Positions 33,818 to 44,144 of a stretch of DNA of 64,000 nucleotides are shown here, in pieces (within the stretch, counting starts at the first letter, position 1; the number at the start of each line of letters is the position of its first letter). Below the pieces are notes generated by a model. That model was not told the DNA's origin, did no database searches, and worked only from the letters and a program-made list of their open reading frames with translations. Made by a program: the position numbers and the translations under genes. The DNA comes from Melieria omissa (taxonomy: Eukaryota > Arthropoda > Insecta > Diptera > Ulidiidae), in the NCBI GenBank assembly GCA_963971225.1, contig OZ020269.1, forward strand, positions 33,067,264 through 33,131,263, given 5' to 3'.

Positions 33818-35075
33818 TATTTTTTTTTTTTTTTTTTTTCTGACGGAGGTGGAAAATCTTCGAAAGATGTCGGAACTCCAGTTCGTCGGCATGCCGGATT
33901 CCTACCGACTAAAAACCACCCCCCACTATTAAGTATGCATGCACATATTTGCCTATATAAAAACTTAGATATTAAGCTTAGAATCTATATGCAACTGAAA
34001 ACAAAACTTGAATTACTTTAAAAATATTTCGTATAAAAGCTTAAATTACTTTAAAAATATTTGGTATGCATGCACTTATATGTCTATATAAACTTAAATA
34101 TTTAGCTTATCTATAAGCAACTGAAAAACTAACTTTTAAAAATTAAGTTAAAGGGACATTATTTACAACAAACGAAACAAAGTTCTTGTCTTCAAATTTG
34201 TGGTCTTTGGGTAATTTATGGTTTCTTATGGTACATGACTCGTGCACATTATACCCACATATATCACACAAGACATAATTTGTTAATCCCCCGATGCCGT
34301 CAATCTCACTCGAGCAATATAGGCAGAAGTCATATCCATTAGACATAACCAAGCACTTCTCTGCCAGTAATTGCCTGTATTTTACTGGGCAGAACTTGGT
34401 TGTGTTTTTCTTTAACAGAAATTTTTCTGCAGCTGCCAACACAAAATAACCACAACTCCATCCGTCGGTTTACGAATTCTTGAAATATGTTTTTTGTATT
34501 TGCCAAAATCCTCCTTTGGCAAGATACTCCAGGCATATTTCTCCGCAGTTAGATTGTAATTTGCTACAAAATGTTTAAAACCGTCATGGAATCGGTCGCA
34601 TCTATATGGCTCCTGTAGCTTCCCTTGGGGGTCAAAAATTGAATTTGCTTAGATTTTCAAAATACAATCCCCAAACACCAGTGGCTTCCTATATTCACTG
34701 GAAATAAAAGGGTTTCTCTATTTTGTGGAAAACGAAGATGCCCCGGTGTTCCACTTTCTCGCCTATAAATGTGCGAATTTATGATATATCGCTCAGACAG
34801 TACGGGATCTACGTACATTATATTATCTGACTTGGATTCTTCCAAAAAAACGTTTAAAAAGTACGTCAAGTGAAAGTCATCTAACCACTTATCTACAATA
34901 TTTTTATTGTCCGTTATTATAACTTCGTATTCCGTCTGTCGTAATAAATGTATATATTTTTCCCCATTTGGGCTAATCCCACTACGGACACATACCAAAT
35001 AGTTTTCTAAACCACAGGTCAGCGGCCTATACCGCTCCTTATTACGGCAAAAATTCGAAAATGATCGAAGTCTAG
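33818..35075 (-). mobile_element. poly(A)-tailed repeat unit encoding Ulp1-like peptidase and zinc finger
   Basis: On the minus strand a broken ORF (about 35070 to 34143) is followed by a roughly 300-bp untranslated region and an A run of about 21 (T run 33819-33839 on the plus strand). The untranslated region holds a diverged internal duplication (TATGCATGCAC...CTATATAAA near 33935 and 34065). The A tail suggests target-primed retroposition, either of a LINE whose last ORF this is or of a retrocopied transcript. A diverged RTE piece lies just upstream (35100-35270); whether they were one element is unknown. Confidence 0.5.
34143..35070 (-). pseudogene. Ulp1-like (C48) cysteine peptidase with C-terminal zinc finger, frameshifted
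   Basis: Three frames must be read in turn. Frame 1 (35070-34657): ERYRPLTCGLENYLVCVRSG... to DKWLDDFHLTYFLNVF and PVNIGSHWCLGIVF, giving the catalytic His of SUMO/Ulp1-type peptidases (HW). Frame 2 (about 34640-34470): IFDPQGKLQEPYRCDRFHDG, giving the catalytic Asp, then AWSILPKEDFGKYKKHISR. Frame 3 (about 34465-34143): DGWSCGYFVLAAAEKFLLKK, giving the catalytic Cys in the family's DGxxCG setting. A zinc-binding segment follows: CLYC...CDICGYNVHESC, with a late His, a PHD/C1-like Cys-His spacing. Such peptidases are known as passengers of several transposon groups. At least two frameshifts make it non-functional here. Confidence 0.7.
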
Positions 35076-35099
35076 TCTAGTCCACCCGTTACTAGGCTT

Positions 35100-35270
35100 T
35101 TCACACTTTTCCGGTTGATCAAACTACAAGAGGATGGAGTGTCCTTCCACCGGAGAAACGATCTTCCTCTTCACCATGGACCTCCAACTACCGAATCGAA
35201 GAGATTTGTTGTCCATGTCTTCAAACCGCCCATATAGCTCATTGTTCGGATAAAGGTATATATCCTTTAA
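35100..35270 (-). pseudogene. RTE-type LINE scrap (reverse transcriptase C-terminus)
   Basis: Plus-strand phrases CCTTCCACCGGAGA, CGACCTCCAACTACCG-like and ATAGCTCATTGTTCG align in order with 37380-37570, the 3' end of the LINE ORF at 37278-40262, with about 90 bp deleted in the middle. Translation retains NNELYGRFEDMD, compare NNELYELYKDMD in the intact copy. An old, diverged relative of the same family. Confidence 0.7.
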
Positions 35271-36760
35271 AAATTTGCTTCACGCAGCTTTGCGCATTTC
35301 TTATTTAAGCAAACACACACACTGGCCGCCAGGTCGTGAACATTTGTTCAACCAGCATTTGACACAGCTGGCAGGAAAATTAAAGTAAATATTTTAGTAG
35401 CAGTCGATTTTGTTTGATATATTTTAATGATAATGTAAAGAAAACAAAATGACTGCAAATTGTTTCGTTAAATTTGCACACTTTTGTTTTTATTTCTGTT
35501 CATTCATCCAAGTTTCCGAAGCGGCGAGCAGCTGTCGCAAATCATCTACAAAAACTGTTCTTGATTAGTTCATCAAAGGACGCAAGTGGTTGCTAAATTT
35601 TCATAGGATCCTTATCGGCCGCGCCATCCTTGCGGCATTCTCGCTGGTGAGCAGTGCGCAGAAAACGTGTTAGCAGCAATCGGAGCGCAAGAATCACCAT
35701 TAGAAAAGGTTAACGCAAAATTGAAGTTTTTAGGTCTATACCGACAACCCTTGGCGACTAAAAACGCTGCTATGCGAAGGCATCATTAACAGCATCCAGG
35801 ACACCCTCACACACACAAATATAAACACAAGCACCGAAATCAAAAACGAATAACAAGAAGAAAAAAGAGCTCTTCGCCGTAATTGACAGCATGCAGGTTT
35901 TTTGAACATTTTTCGGTGCACTCAACTTGGCGCACAACAACTTCCAACAACATTTGGACACTTTAACTCATACACAGACACGGTTGGCATTCAATTAAAA
36001 TTGTATGTACTGAAATTTTGCCAAAAAAGACGTAAAAGGGGAGAGAAAGGACCATTTGTTTGTTTTGAACAAATTATTAACACAAAAACCAAACAAAACA
36101 TTTAGGAATATCGAACTTCTTCCGATTTCCCAATACTCTTATTTGTAATTGTTTGCAAGACAAAAGAAAAACAAGGTACCTTTTTTTTGTTGCCTGCTCA
36201 GTTTTTTTTTTGCAAAATAGGCCCAAATTAAGCTGAAGCGTCCCAAAAGCCCAAATGAAACAAAAAGACCAAAAGTGGCAACCGTCAATTGTTTACACAC
36301 ATACGCACAAACACACCAGCAAACTTTTGTACCTTTTTTGGCGCTTTTGTCGGCTTTGTTTATGTGGCGTTGCCACGCTCCTTTCACTTTTCGCATTGCT
36401 CACTTTAAAAGTCAACGCTCTGCTATTGTTACTCTTTTTGCTGGTTTTTTGAAAGCTTCTATTTGCCATTTTTTGTGTTGTGGTTGTTATTATTGTTGGT
36501 GTCGTCATTGTTGTTGATGTGTGCGCTTTAAGTTGCTCGCCGCGTTTTCAATCTTCTGCAATGAATGCGTGCACGTGTACAAGTGCGTAGGTGGGTGTGA
36601 GTTTGTGTTGGTGTATATTTTGAAGGTCATTCATTTGACATTGTGTCATTTGAAAATTGTAATTGATTAGTTAAGCTTTTTTGTGTTTTTCATTACTTTT
36701 GAATTATTTGTCTGTTCATGAAAGAAATGGCTGCACATATTTTTGTATTTAGGTATTTAA
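35271..36760. other. unique DNA, no supported gene
   Basis: GC-richer in places, with ACAC and TTGTTG low complexity. Open frames near 36139-36517 overlap on both strands without recognisable content. The stretch 36215-36290 weakly resembles the tandem unit at 10003-10391. Confidence 0.35.
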
Positions 36761-36785
36761 GTATGTAGTAGAGGTTTACGCCGAT

Positions 36786-36905
36786 TGCTTTTGTTTCGGC
36801 GGCGGCGTAGGGACCAGAGAGAACCGGCGGCGGCGGCTAAGCCGGTTAATCTGGCGGCGGCGGCTGAGCCGGTTAATCTGGCGGCGGCGGCGGCGGGGAG
36901 GACGG
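36786..36905. repeat. CGG-rich subterminal repeats, left end of hAT
   Basis: GGCGGCGG blocks alternate with GCCGGTTAATCT, the whole 30-bp unit being present twice. GC content is far above the surroundings. Confidence 0.85.
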
Positions 36906-37247
36906 TGTATCCAGTTATTAAACGAAATTTTTCTATTTCAATTTTTTTTTTAAAACTAGCTGTACCCGGCGGCTTCACTCACGTCGATTTCATAATAAAT
37001 TTTTTTTTTTAATATCTGATAACTATTTGTATAACGGCCCTATACAATTAAGTTACATTTGTTATGTTCAATGTTTTCATGCCGATTGTCCCAGTAACAA
37101 ATTTAAATGCTGTCCGAGTAATAACTCCGAAGCTATTCTATATTATACCCACACCATTCCCCTTGTCGACGGGCACGACTAAATCGTATTTTTGTGCCAA
37201 ATGGCAGTGATGTGAACGTTATAGTTTCAAAGTTACACAGCAATTTA

Positions 37248-40200
37248 CTTACTTACTTAACTGGCCATAACAACCCGTTATCGGGTTACGGCCTGCCGCA
37301 AAACTTCTCTCCAGGCGCCTCTGCTTCGCGCGCGCCTTCTCCAGTTGGTCACACCAAGAGATACCAGGGCCTCTTCCACTTGGTCCTTCCACCGGAGACA
37401 CGGCCTCCCTCTTCGCCGTCGACCTCCAACCATCGCATCGAACACCTTTTTCGCCGGAGCTTCGTCGTCCATGCGGCAGACATGACCGAGCCAGCGTAGC
37501 CGCTGGATGTTAATTCGCTGCGCTACGTCCATGTCCTTATACAGCTCATACAGCTCGTTATTGGTTCGTATGCGATAGTCGTCACCAACCCGAACAGGGC
37601 CGAAGATTTTGCGAAGCACCTTCCTCTCGAACACTCCAAGGGCCGCTATGTCGTTTCGTGTCATTGTCCATGCTTCAGCGCCATAGAGGAGCACGGGCAA
37701 GATAAGCGTCCTATAGAGTGAAAGTTTTGTCGGTCGAGAGAGGTCTCTACTTCTCAATTGCCTACCGAGACCGTAGTAGCACCTGTTGGCAAGAGTTATC
37801 CTTCGCTTTATCTCCAGACTGACATCATTGCTGCTGTTGATGGCGGTGCCAAGGTAGACGAATTCCTTGACAACTTCAAAAGCATACCTGTCGGCCTCGA
37901 CGTGAGACCCTAGCCGCTGCGAGTCCCTGCGTGTAGACAGCATATACTTCGTCTTGCCCTCATTTACCACCAGACCCATTTTGGCAGATTCTCTTTCGAT
38001 AGCCGCAAAGGCAGCGGTGACATCTCGCTTGTTACGTCCGATGACATCAATATCATCAGCGTAAGCAAGGAGCTGGACACTTTTGTTGAAAATTGTGCCA
38101 TTACGATGTACACCGGCCTTGCGCAGCACACTCTCCATGGTGAAGTTGAAGAGGTCGCAGGACAAAGGATCGCCCTGTCTGAAACCTCGAACGGTATCAA
38201 AGGGGTCGGAGAGGTCACTTCCAACCTTGACGGAGCTGCGCGTATTGCTCAACGTCGCTCTGCAAAGTCTAACGAGCTTTGCAGGGATACCAAGTTCAGA
38301 CAATGCGGCATATAGGCGATCCCTTATCGGGCTATCGAATGCTGCCTTGTAATCGATGAAGAGATGGTGTGTATCGATTTGGTTCTCATGGGTCTTCTCC
38401 AGGATTTGGCGTAGAGTGAATATCTGGTCGATGGTGGACTTACCAGGTCTAAAGCCGCACTGATAAGGTCCAATCAGCGCCTTGGCGAGTGGCTTTAGTC
38501 TTTCACATAATACGCTCGTCAGGACCTTGTATGCAATGGGAAGTAGGCTGATACCCCTGTAGTTGGCGCATATTGTTGGGTCGCCTTTCTTCAGCACAGG
38601 ACAAAGGGCACTGAGGTTCCAATCGTTGGGCATTCGTTCCTCCAGCCATATTTTGCAAATGAGCTGATGCATGCACCCAATCAGCTCACCGCCGCCGGCC
38701 TTGAACAATTCAGCTGGTAGCCCATCCGGCCCTGCAGCTTTGTTGTTCTTGAGTCGCTGGATAGCGACCCGGACCTCGTCATGGCTGGGCGGTGGCACAT
38801 CCACACCGTCGTCGTCAATTGGTGCCATCTGGACATCTTCACCACTGGCGGTATTGTTCCTTTCGTCGCCTGCGAGCAGCTTGGTGAAGTGCTCCTTCCA
38901 CAACCTCAGCACACCCTGCGCATCCGTAACCAGATCCCCGTTTTCGTCTCTGCAAGAAGATGCCCCAGGCTTAAATCCTTCCGTAAGACGCTTAACTTTT
39001 TGGAAGAATTTTCGGGCGTCATTCCTGCTCCTGCACTCCTCGATTTCTTCACGCTCGCGCCTTTCTTGCTCCCGTTTCTTGCGTCTAAAAAGGCACCTCT
39101 CTTTCTTCCTCTCCTCCCGGTATTTTTCTGTCATGGCTCGCGTGGCGGCCGACTGCAGGGTCTTCTTGTATGCAGCATTCTTCACTGCAGTGGCTGCGCG
39201 ACACTCTTCATCGTACCATTGGTTTTTTGGTGGTGGGCGTCGAAAACCAAGGACATTTTCTGCGGCGGCGCGCATAGAGTGGGATAAGTGAGCCCATAAT
39301 CCGCCGATGTCATCAGGTGGAGAGGGGGAGCGACCGAGCTGGTTGGAGAGTTGAGCGGAGTAGACTTCGGCTACCCCTTGTGATCGCAGCTTACTGATGT
39401 CCAGCTTTCTTCGCAAACTAGGTTGTGCGGTCTTCGCTGCGCAAAGACGCATGCGTACCTTGGCTGCAACAAGGTAGTGGTCCGAGTCGATGTTGGGTCC
39501 TCGGAACGTGCGCACATCTAGAATGCTAGAAGCATGCCTTCCATCAATCACAATGTGATCAATCTGGTTGCGGGTGGATTGATCGGGGGATAACCAGGTG
39601 GCCTTGTGGATATCGAGGTGCTGGAATCTGGTGCTACTAACTACCATGTTTCGTGCCGCGGCGAAATCGATCAGCCTCAGACCGTTGTTCGAAGTGGTCC
39701 CATGGAGGCTGAACTGCCCGACTGTGGGGCCAAAGATGCCTTCTCGCCCGACTTTTGCGTTGAAGTCCCCGAGGACAATTTTGACGTCATGGGCCGGGCA
39801 CCTGTCGTAGACGTCCTCGAGCTTCGCATAGAAGGCATCCTTGGCCGCATCGTCCTTCTCTTCCGTCGGGGCGTGCGCGCAAATTAGGCTGATGCTAAAG
39901 TATTTAGCTTTGATGCGGATCGAAGCCAGCCGTTCGTTCACCGGAGTGAACCGAGAGACGTGGTGGCGAAGTCTCTTGCTGACCACAAATCCGCAGCCAA
40001 ATTCGCGCTTCTCCGCATGGCAGCTGTAGTAGATATCGCAGTCTGCTCGCTTGGAGCAACCTTGTCCTGTCCATCGCATTTCCTGGATGGCGGTGATGTC
40101 AGCCTTACATTTCGTGAGGGCTTCCGCCAGTTGGATAGAGGCACCTTCCCTATAGAGGGTCCGGACATTCCAGGTGCATATCCTCAAATCATGGTCCTTG

Positions 40201-40508
40201 AATCGTTTGCTGTGGTCGTCAACATTGTGGGTTCCTTCCGAGGCTTGCTTTTTGGCTTTCATTGGTATTTGGTTTTCCGTGGCGGGCACCAAACCCTGCG
40301 CACAACCCAAATTTTAAGTCCTGGGGATAGGACTCGCTGCACACATTAGTTCACTATTCAGCGGATGCCAAATAGCTATCCAGAAGGGCCGCGCGGAGGC
40401 TGTGCATCAGCTTGGATTGGACAGGGACAAGGATCGTTCTGGCGTTCGCCAGGTTGAACGCAATCAGAGACTTTGCCTTGTATGTCCGCTCCCTTCCTTC
40501 CGCAGCAG
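37248..40508 (-). mobile_element. RTE-type non-LTR retrotransposon, apparently full length
   Basis: Flanked by a 10-bp target duplication CAGCAATTTA (37238-37247 and 40509-40518). The 3' end carries a short (AAGT)n tail (37247-37259) rather than poly(A), as in RTE elements. About 245 bp of 5' sequence precede the ORF. Length is about 3.26 kb. The insertion lies in the CTAGCTGTACCC repeat, which lies in the hAT, so it is the youngest layer here. Confidence 0.9.
37278..40262 (-). CDS. RTE-type LINE polyprotein: APE endonuclease + reverse transcriptase
   Basis: Intact 994-residue ORF. The ATG at 40262 is chosen because the open frame extends only 16 codons upstream without a Met before a stop. 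Residues about 25-275 form an apurinic-type endonuclease: TWNVRTL (30), QEMRWTG (60), HAPTEEK, LGDFNAKVG (164), RNQIDHI and SDHYLV (260). Reverse transcriptase follows: NKAAGPDGLPAELF (508), FIDYKAAFDS (635, motif A), RGFRQGDPLS (692, motif B) and the catalytic YADDID (734, motif C). A basic, Arg-rich helical stretch lies at about 375-405, and the C-terminus has GRPCLRWKDQVEEAL. The protein would nick target DNA and copy the element RNA in the nucleus. No stop, frameshift or missing catalytic residue is seen, so it may be active. RTE/BovB-like assignment is from motif style. Confidence 0.93.
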   Translation of the reverse strand: MKAKKQASEGTHNVDDHSKRFKDHDLRICTWNVRTLYREGASIQLAEALTKCKADITAIQEMRWTGQGCSKRADCDIYYSCHAEKREFGCGFVVSKRLRHHVSRFTPVNERLASIRIKAKYFSISLICAHAPTEEKDDAAKDAFYAKLEDVYDRCPAHDVKIVLGDFNAKVGREGIFGPTVGQFSLHGTTSNNGLRLIDFAAARNMVVSSTRFQHLDIHKATWLSPDQSTRNQIDHIVIDGRHASSILDVRTFRGPNIDSDHYLVAAKVRMRLCAAKTAQPSLRRKLDISKLRSQGVAEVYSAQLSNQLGRSPSPPDDIGGLWAHLSHSMRAAAENVLGFRRPPPKNQWYDEECRAATAVKNAAYKKTLQSAATRAMTEKYREERKKERCLFRRKKREQERREREEIEECRSRNDARKFFQKVKRLTEGFKPGASSCRDENGDLVTDAQGVLRLWKEHFTKLLAGDERNNTASGEDVQMAPIDDDGVDVPPPSHDEVRVAIQRLKNNKAAGPDGLPAELFKAGGGELIGCMHQLICKIWLEERMPNDWNLSALCPVLKKGDPTICANYRGISLLPIAYKVLTSVLCERLKPLAKALIGPYQCGFRPGKSTIDQIFTLRQILEKTHENQIDTHHLFIDYKAAFDSPIRDRLYAALSELGIPAKLVRLCRATLSNTRSSVKVGSDLSDPFDTVRGFRQGDPLSCDLFNFTMESVLRKAGVHRNGTIFNKSVQLLAYADDIDVIGRNKRDVTAAFAAIERESAKMGLVVNEGKTKYMLSTRRDSQRLGSHVEADRYAFEVVKEFVYLGTAINSSNDVSLEIKRRITLANRCYYGLGRQLRSRDLSRPTKLSLYRTLILPVLLYGAEAWTMTRNDIAALGVFERKVLRKIFGPVRVGDDYRIRTNNELYELYKDMDVAQRINIQRLRWLGHVCRMDDEAPAKKVFDAMVGGRRRRGRPCLRWKDQVEEALVSLGVTNWRRRARSRGAWREVLRQAVTR

Positions 40509-41042
40509 CAGCAATTTAGGGTTGCCAAAAAATGCCACGCCCCTTGTCCAACGCCCATACAATTTTATCAGTGGAACAACAACAACAACCCAATTTTAAG
40601 GGTGGTGCAACGCCCCTTGTCCAATACCTACACTAAGTACCTACGTAAGCTCGTACCAAGTTTCATTGATGTGTAGTTCCAAAGTTATGTGGAAAATTTA
40701 AGTCGAAAATGAGTGAAAAATAAGTTCCACGTCCCTTGTCCAACGGCCTTCAAATTGAAACTTTGTTTTACTTTAAAACCTTCTCTGATTCAAGACAAAC
40801 AAAACCCCAAAAAGAATTATTACAATCGGTCAAGCGGTTTCTGAGTTTTTTTCTAACGCATATCACTTCATTTTTATTTATATAGATATATTTATATATT
40901 AATTCATTATAAAAAAAAAACAATAACAATTGTTAAACAAAAAAAATAAAGCTTTTCTTGTGCTCCTTCATAAATTCACAGTCATTTTTCACATTTTACA
41001 TAAGTACTTATAAAAAATAATAATAATAATATTTAAAAAAAA

Positions 41043-43141
41043 TTATGTTAAATTTGCTTTGCAAGTCTCGTAATTGTCATGTATGAAAATTATTTTATTG
41101 ACGTTATAAGGACTAAGCTGTGATCTTTTATTTGTAATGGTGAGACCAGCAATAAAAAAAACACGCTCGCTTGGAGTGCTCGTTGCCGGAATGCACAACA
41201 CTTTTTGTGCTAACATAGCCAGCAATGGCATTGCAGACGCCTTTTCCCTCCAAAAAGTTAAAACGTCTTGGCTTGAAGACAAACTTAAAAGTAAATGGCA
41301 TTCAGCTTCCAAACTAGTGTTTTTGGAATTTATAGAATGTCGTTGGACAAGCTTTAATATTTTGCTAGCAGATGGAAGTTGAAAAGAACTATCCTGATGA
41401 TCACTAGTTTGTTGTACATCGCCAATAAGCTCTTTGTACATTTTTATCAAAAATTCCGCTCTTGTTAAATTTTTTTCTGTACAGTAATCCAATACACAAT
41501 CCAGTGAGCTAAAACGCGGATCTAATAGGGATGCGCAGACTAATATATCATGTATTGGAAATCTCCAGTCCAATTTACTTTTTATATTTTTTTTCATTTG
41601 ATCAACCAAAGAGAGCGGGGAAATATTTAAGTTATTCTCGTTGAGATCATGGTTTTCAGTTTCGGCCAATATTGACACAATCTCTGTTCGGATGATCAAC
41701 GCAAGGTTTATCGATGGATATGCATCCCCAGACAGAATACTCACTACGTCCTTAAATTGTTGTAAAAAATCTCGTAATTTGTATAGAAGCTGTGTTTCAG
41801 TCTCTAATAATATTAAATCAGTCTTGTTGCTGTTTGTGAGCAATTTATTAATGGCAGTTCTTTGGCACCCAAGACTGTCTAGCATTGCTAAAACGCTATG
41901 CCACCTCGTTGGGACCGAGTTTTTAAGAGTTATATTTCTCTTGTCCACCAAACTACTATGCAAGTCATTGGGATTGTTAATATTTTTATACGTCTGCAAA
42001 GGAACATTATCTAACGGTCCAAAGTCATCATCGTAATCAACCCATGCCGCATCTTCGGATGCAAGAAGCTCTTCCAAATTGTCGATATTTGATAAAATTT
42101 TATTTTGTAATGCGACTGCTTGACATCTCAAAATGTGAGTCTTAAAACGTAATGCTCTTACAATACTTTTGCACTTAATTAAATTTTTTATTTCAGGAAC
42201 GAAATTGTAGCCATCTGCATTGAGCAAATTGTGTAGTCCATGTCCAAGGCAGAAATGGTTGTTGATGCACCCTAAATTAATGGCTTTTTTTGATATTGCT
42301 TCCTTGATCTGTTACGATGAAATTAGTTGACATTTGTAAATTAAACATATCAGTTACTTCTTCTAGTTCAGTTAAAATATTTTTTGCCGAGTGAGATTTC
42401 GATAAGTATTTCGTTTCCAGCGTTAAGTGTTTCATCTCAAAGTTCAATGAGAGAAAATGAAACGTAAATGTTATATAACTTCTTCTAAAATTATCGGTCC
42501 ACAAATCTAAAGTTAAGGCAAAGTGTTTTTGTCCAGATATTGTCCGCGTAACTACCTTTAAAACGCTTTCATATACATCATCTAGTGCTGTTGTTGATAG
42601 TGTTTTGTAATGTGGAATATCATCAGCAGCTACTACAACTTTATATTTTGTCAGGAAGTCTTTAATTCCATTGTGGCAAATTATATGGAAGGGTAGCAAA
42701 TCCCTAGCCATCCACAACGCTAGCTCACGTCCCAGCGCCCATTTTTTATCTCTTGGAGAGTTAACCGGCGCAGATTTGTTGAAAAAATTTGATATTGTTC
42801 CACTTGTACTCGGAGAAGCGATATCGCGTACATTGTGATAGTTTTTCAGGTGGCGGGTTAGATTCCCTGTCGAACAGTTTTTGCTGTACGACTGAATTTT
42901 AGCGCTAAAACAATTTACTAAAAGTTATTTGGAACTTGAAAAAATTAAAAAATTTGTTACCATGAAAAAATTACTGATCCCTCGCCTTTTTTCTGTTCTT
43001 CCTCCAAGCATAGTTGACAAAACACTTTGTCTTCTTCTACGCTTTTTTTTCCAGTAGCAAGATTCCAAAAAAGTCCCATACATTGCTTTTGCGATTTGCG
43101 TTTTGAAGTTTAATTGAATACATCCCCAATGCCTTTTCCAT
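41043..43141 (-). pseudogene. hAT transposase with BED finger, frameshifted
   Basis: Begins at the ATG at 43141 (MEKALGMYSIKL...NVWDFF). A one-base slip in a T run shifts to WNLATGKKSVEEDKVFCQLC, the BED zinc finger. A possible intron (about 42968-42888, GTAACA...TTCAG) leads to SYSKNCSTGNLTRHLKNYHN, the rest of the finger. The catalytic part (42717-42277) has LTLDLWTDNF and IVTDQGSN. A second slip in an A run near 42285 shifts to CINNHFCLGHGLHNLLN, the hAT CxxH motif, and the frame continues to 41043. The last 80 residues are the hAT dimerisation domain (PLLAMLAQKVLCIPATSTPS, ERVF). Two frameshifts make it inactive as read. It supplies the identity of the 36769-43506 element. Confidence 0.9.
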
Positions 43142-43389
43142 CTGTTAGTTGTAAAAATTGAATTAATTAATATATTTATTAATTAATATATTGAATTAAT
43201 TAATATATTGTAAAACTTACGTTGCAAAATCAGTTTGGCGCACAACAAGACGAGTAAACTACAACTGTCAAATGTTCTAGAGATGGGACAATTCCAATGA
43301 TTAATCGATCATTTGAAAAAGGGCACTTTTCACGATATACTAAAATATTCATCTTAATTTTTTTTTTAGGTTGTACAAGAATTTATATG

Positions 43390-43500
43390 ACGCCGAACGC
43401 CGCCGCCGCCGCCGCCGCGCCGGTTTTTACCTAATTCGGCGGCGGCGTGTCAGAAAAAGCAAAAATCGGCGGCGGCGGCGGCGTGGCTCGGCGGCGTAAA
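43390..43500. repeat. CGG-rich subterminal repeats, right end of hAT
   Basis: GCCGCCGCC tracts at about 43393-43421 and 43437-43497, close to the inverted end at 43506, mirror the left-end tract. Probably multiple transposase binding sites. Confidence 0.85.
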
Positions 43501-43514
43501 TGTCTAGTATGTAG

Positions 43515-44140
43515 GTCCAAACGAGTTGTGTGAATGAATGTGCGCCTCTGTGGTGAATGATTGAATGATTGTGTGAATGATTGTGTGCATGCTGTAAATA
43601 AAATTCATTTACTGACATTGTGCGTGCGAACTGAATTTTGTTTGTTCGACATTGTTAGTCATTAAGTTCGACCAGTGTTTCATATCCTAAACAAAATAAA
43701 CAAAATTGAGTAAGAAATTATTTTCCATGTCTGTCAGTGTGGAGCTCAAATGTCTAAAAATATTTTACAAAATGAATTCGAGGAAATTAAAGAATTTAAT
43801 TTTAATACCAGGTCACTCTTGAGTATAAATTTTAAATATTTATAAATTTTATAAATGAAGAAAACTCTATTTGCCATTTTTGTTTGCATCTACCCACATG
43901 TGCTAATGAAACATATACATTTTTGTATTTACATAGATTTGCAGGAAATGTTTGTGGCAAATTTTAATTCTAAGTTGGCCTTGTTACAAAGGTGGGAAGT
44001 TGTCATAAATTGACATAAAGTCAAATTTGTGTTGCACTTTTCACTTTGGAATACTTTTGTAAATCGATATGGCTAATAGTAGAGAAACTTTGTGATGCAA
44101 TTTGAAATAACCTTTACTCGCTTTATGAATTTATCTAATG
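43515..44140. other. AT-rich flank of hAT, no gene
   Basis: TGAATGATTG-type short repeats near 43550-43590. Nothing else recognised. Confidence 0.35.
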
Positions 44141-44144
44141 TTAA

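Larger units (their letters stand above)
36956..40890 (+). mobile_element. interspersed repeat inside hAT, split by LINE
   Basis: Left part 36956-37247 begins CTAGCTGTACCCGGCGGCTT; right part 40519 to about 40890 ends TTTATTTATATAGATA. This head and tail resemble a common arthropod repeat with TAGCTG-CCCG starts and ATATAGATA-like tails (from memory, not checked). The right part carries three copies of a CCCCTTGTCCAACG-type phrase (near 40546, 40612 and 40730). Non-coding, about 660 bp once the LINE is removed. Confidence 0.55.
36769..43506 (-). mobile_element. hAT element, 6738 bp including nested insertions
   Basis: Ends TAGAGGTTTACGCCG (36769) and the complement of TAGACATTTACGCCG (ending 43506), two mismatches in 15, flanked by perfect 8-bp duplications GTATGTAG (36761-36768 and 43507-43514). 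The transposase lies at 41043-43141 on the minus strand. Inside the 3' half sits another repeat (36956 to about 40890), which itself contains an RTE-type LINE (37248-40508). Removing these gives an element of about 2.8 kb. Both subterminal regions consist of CGG triplet repeats. Confidence 0.93.

Noticed and set aside
33803..33840. CAATAGTAT direct repeat beside the T run as a proven target duplication
   Set aside because: Both copies lie on the same side of the poly(A) tail, and no copy was found at the far end of the unit.
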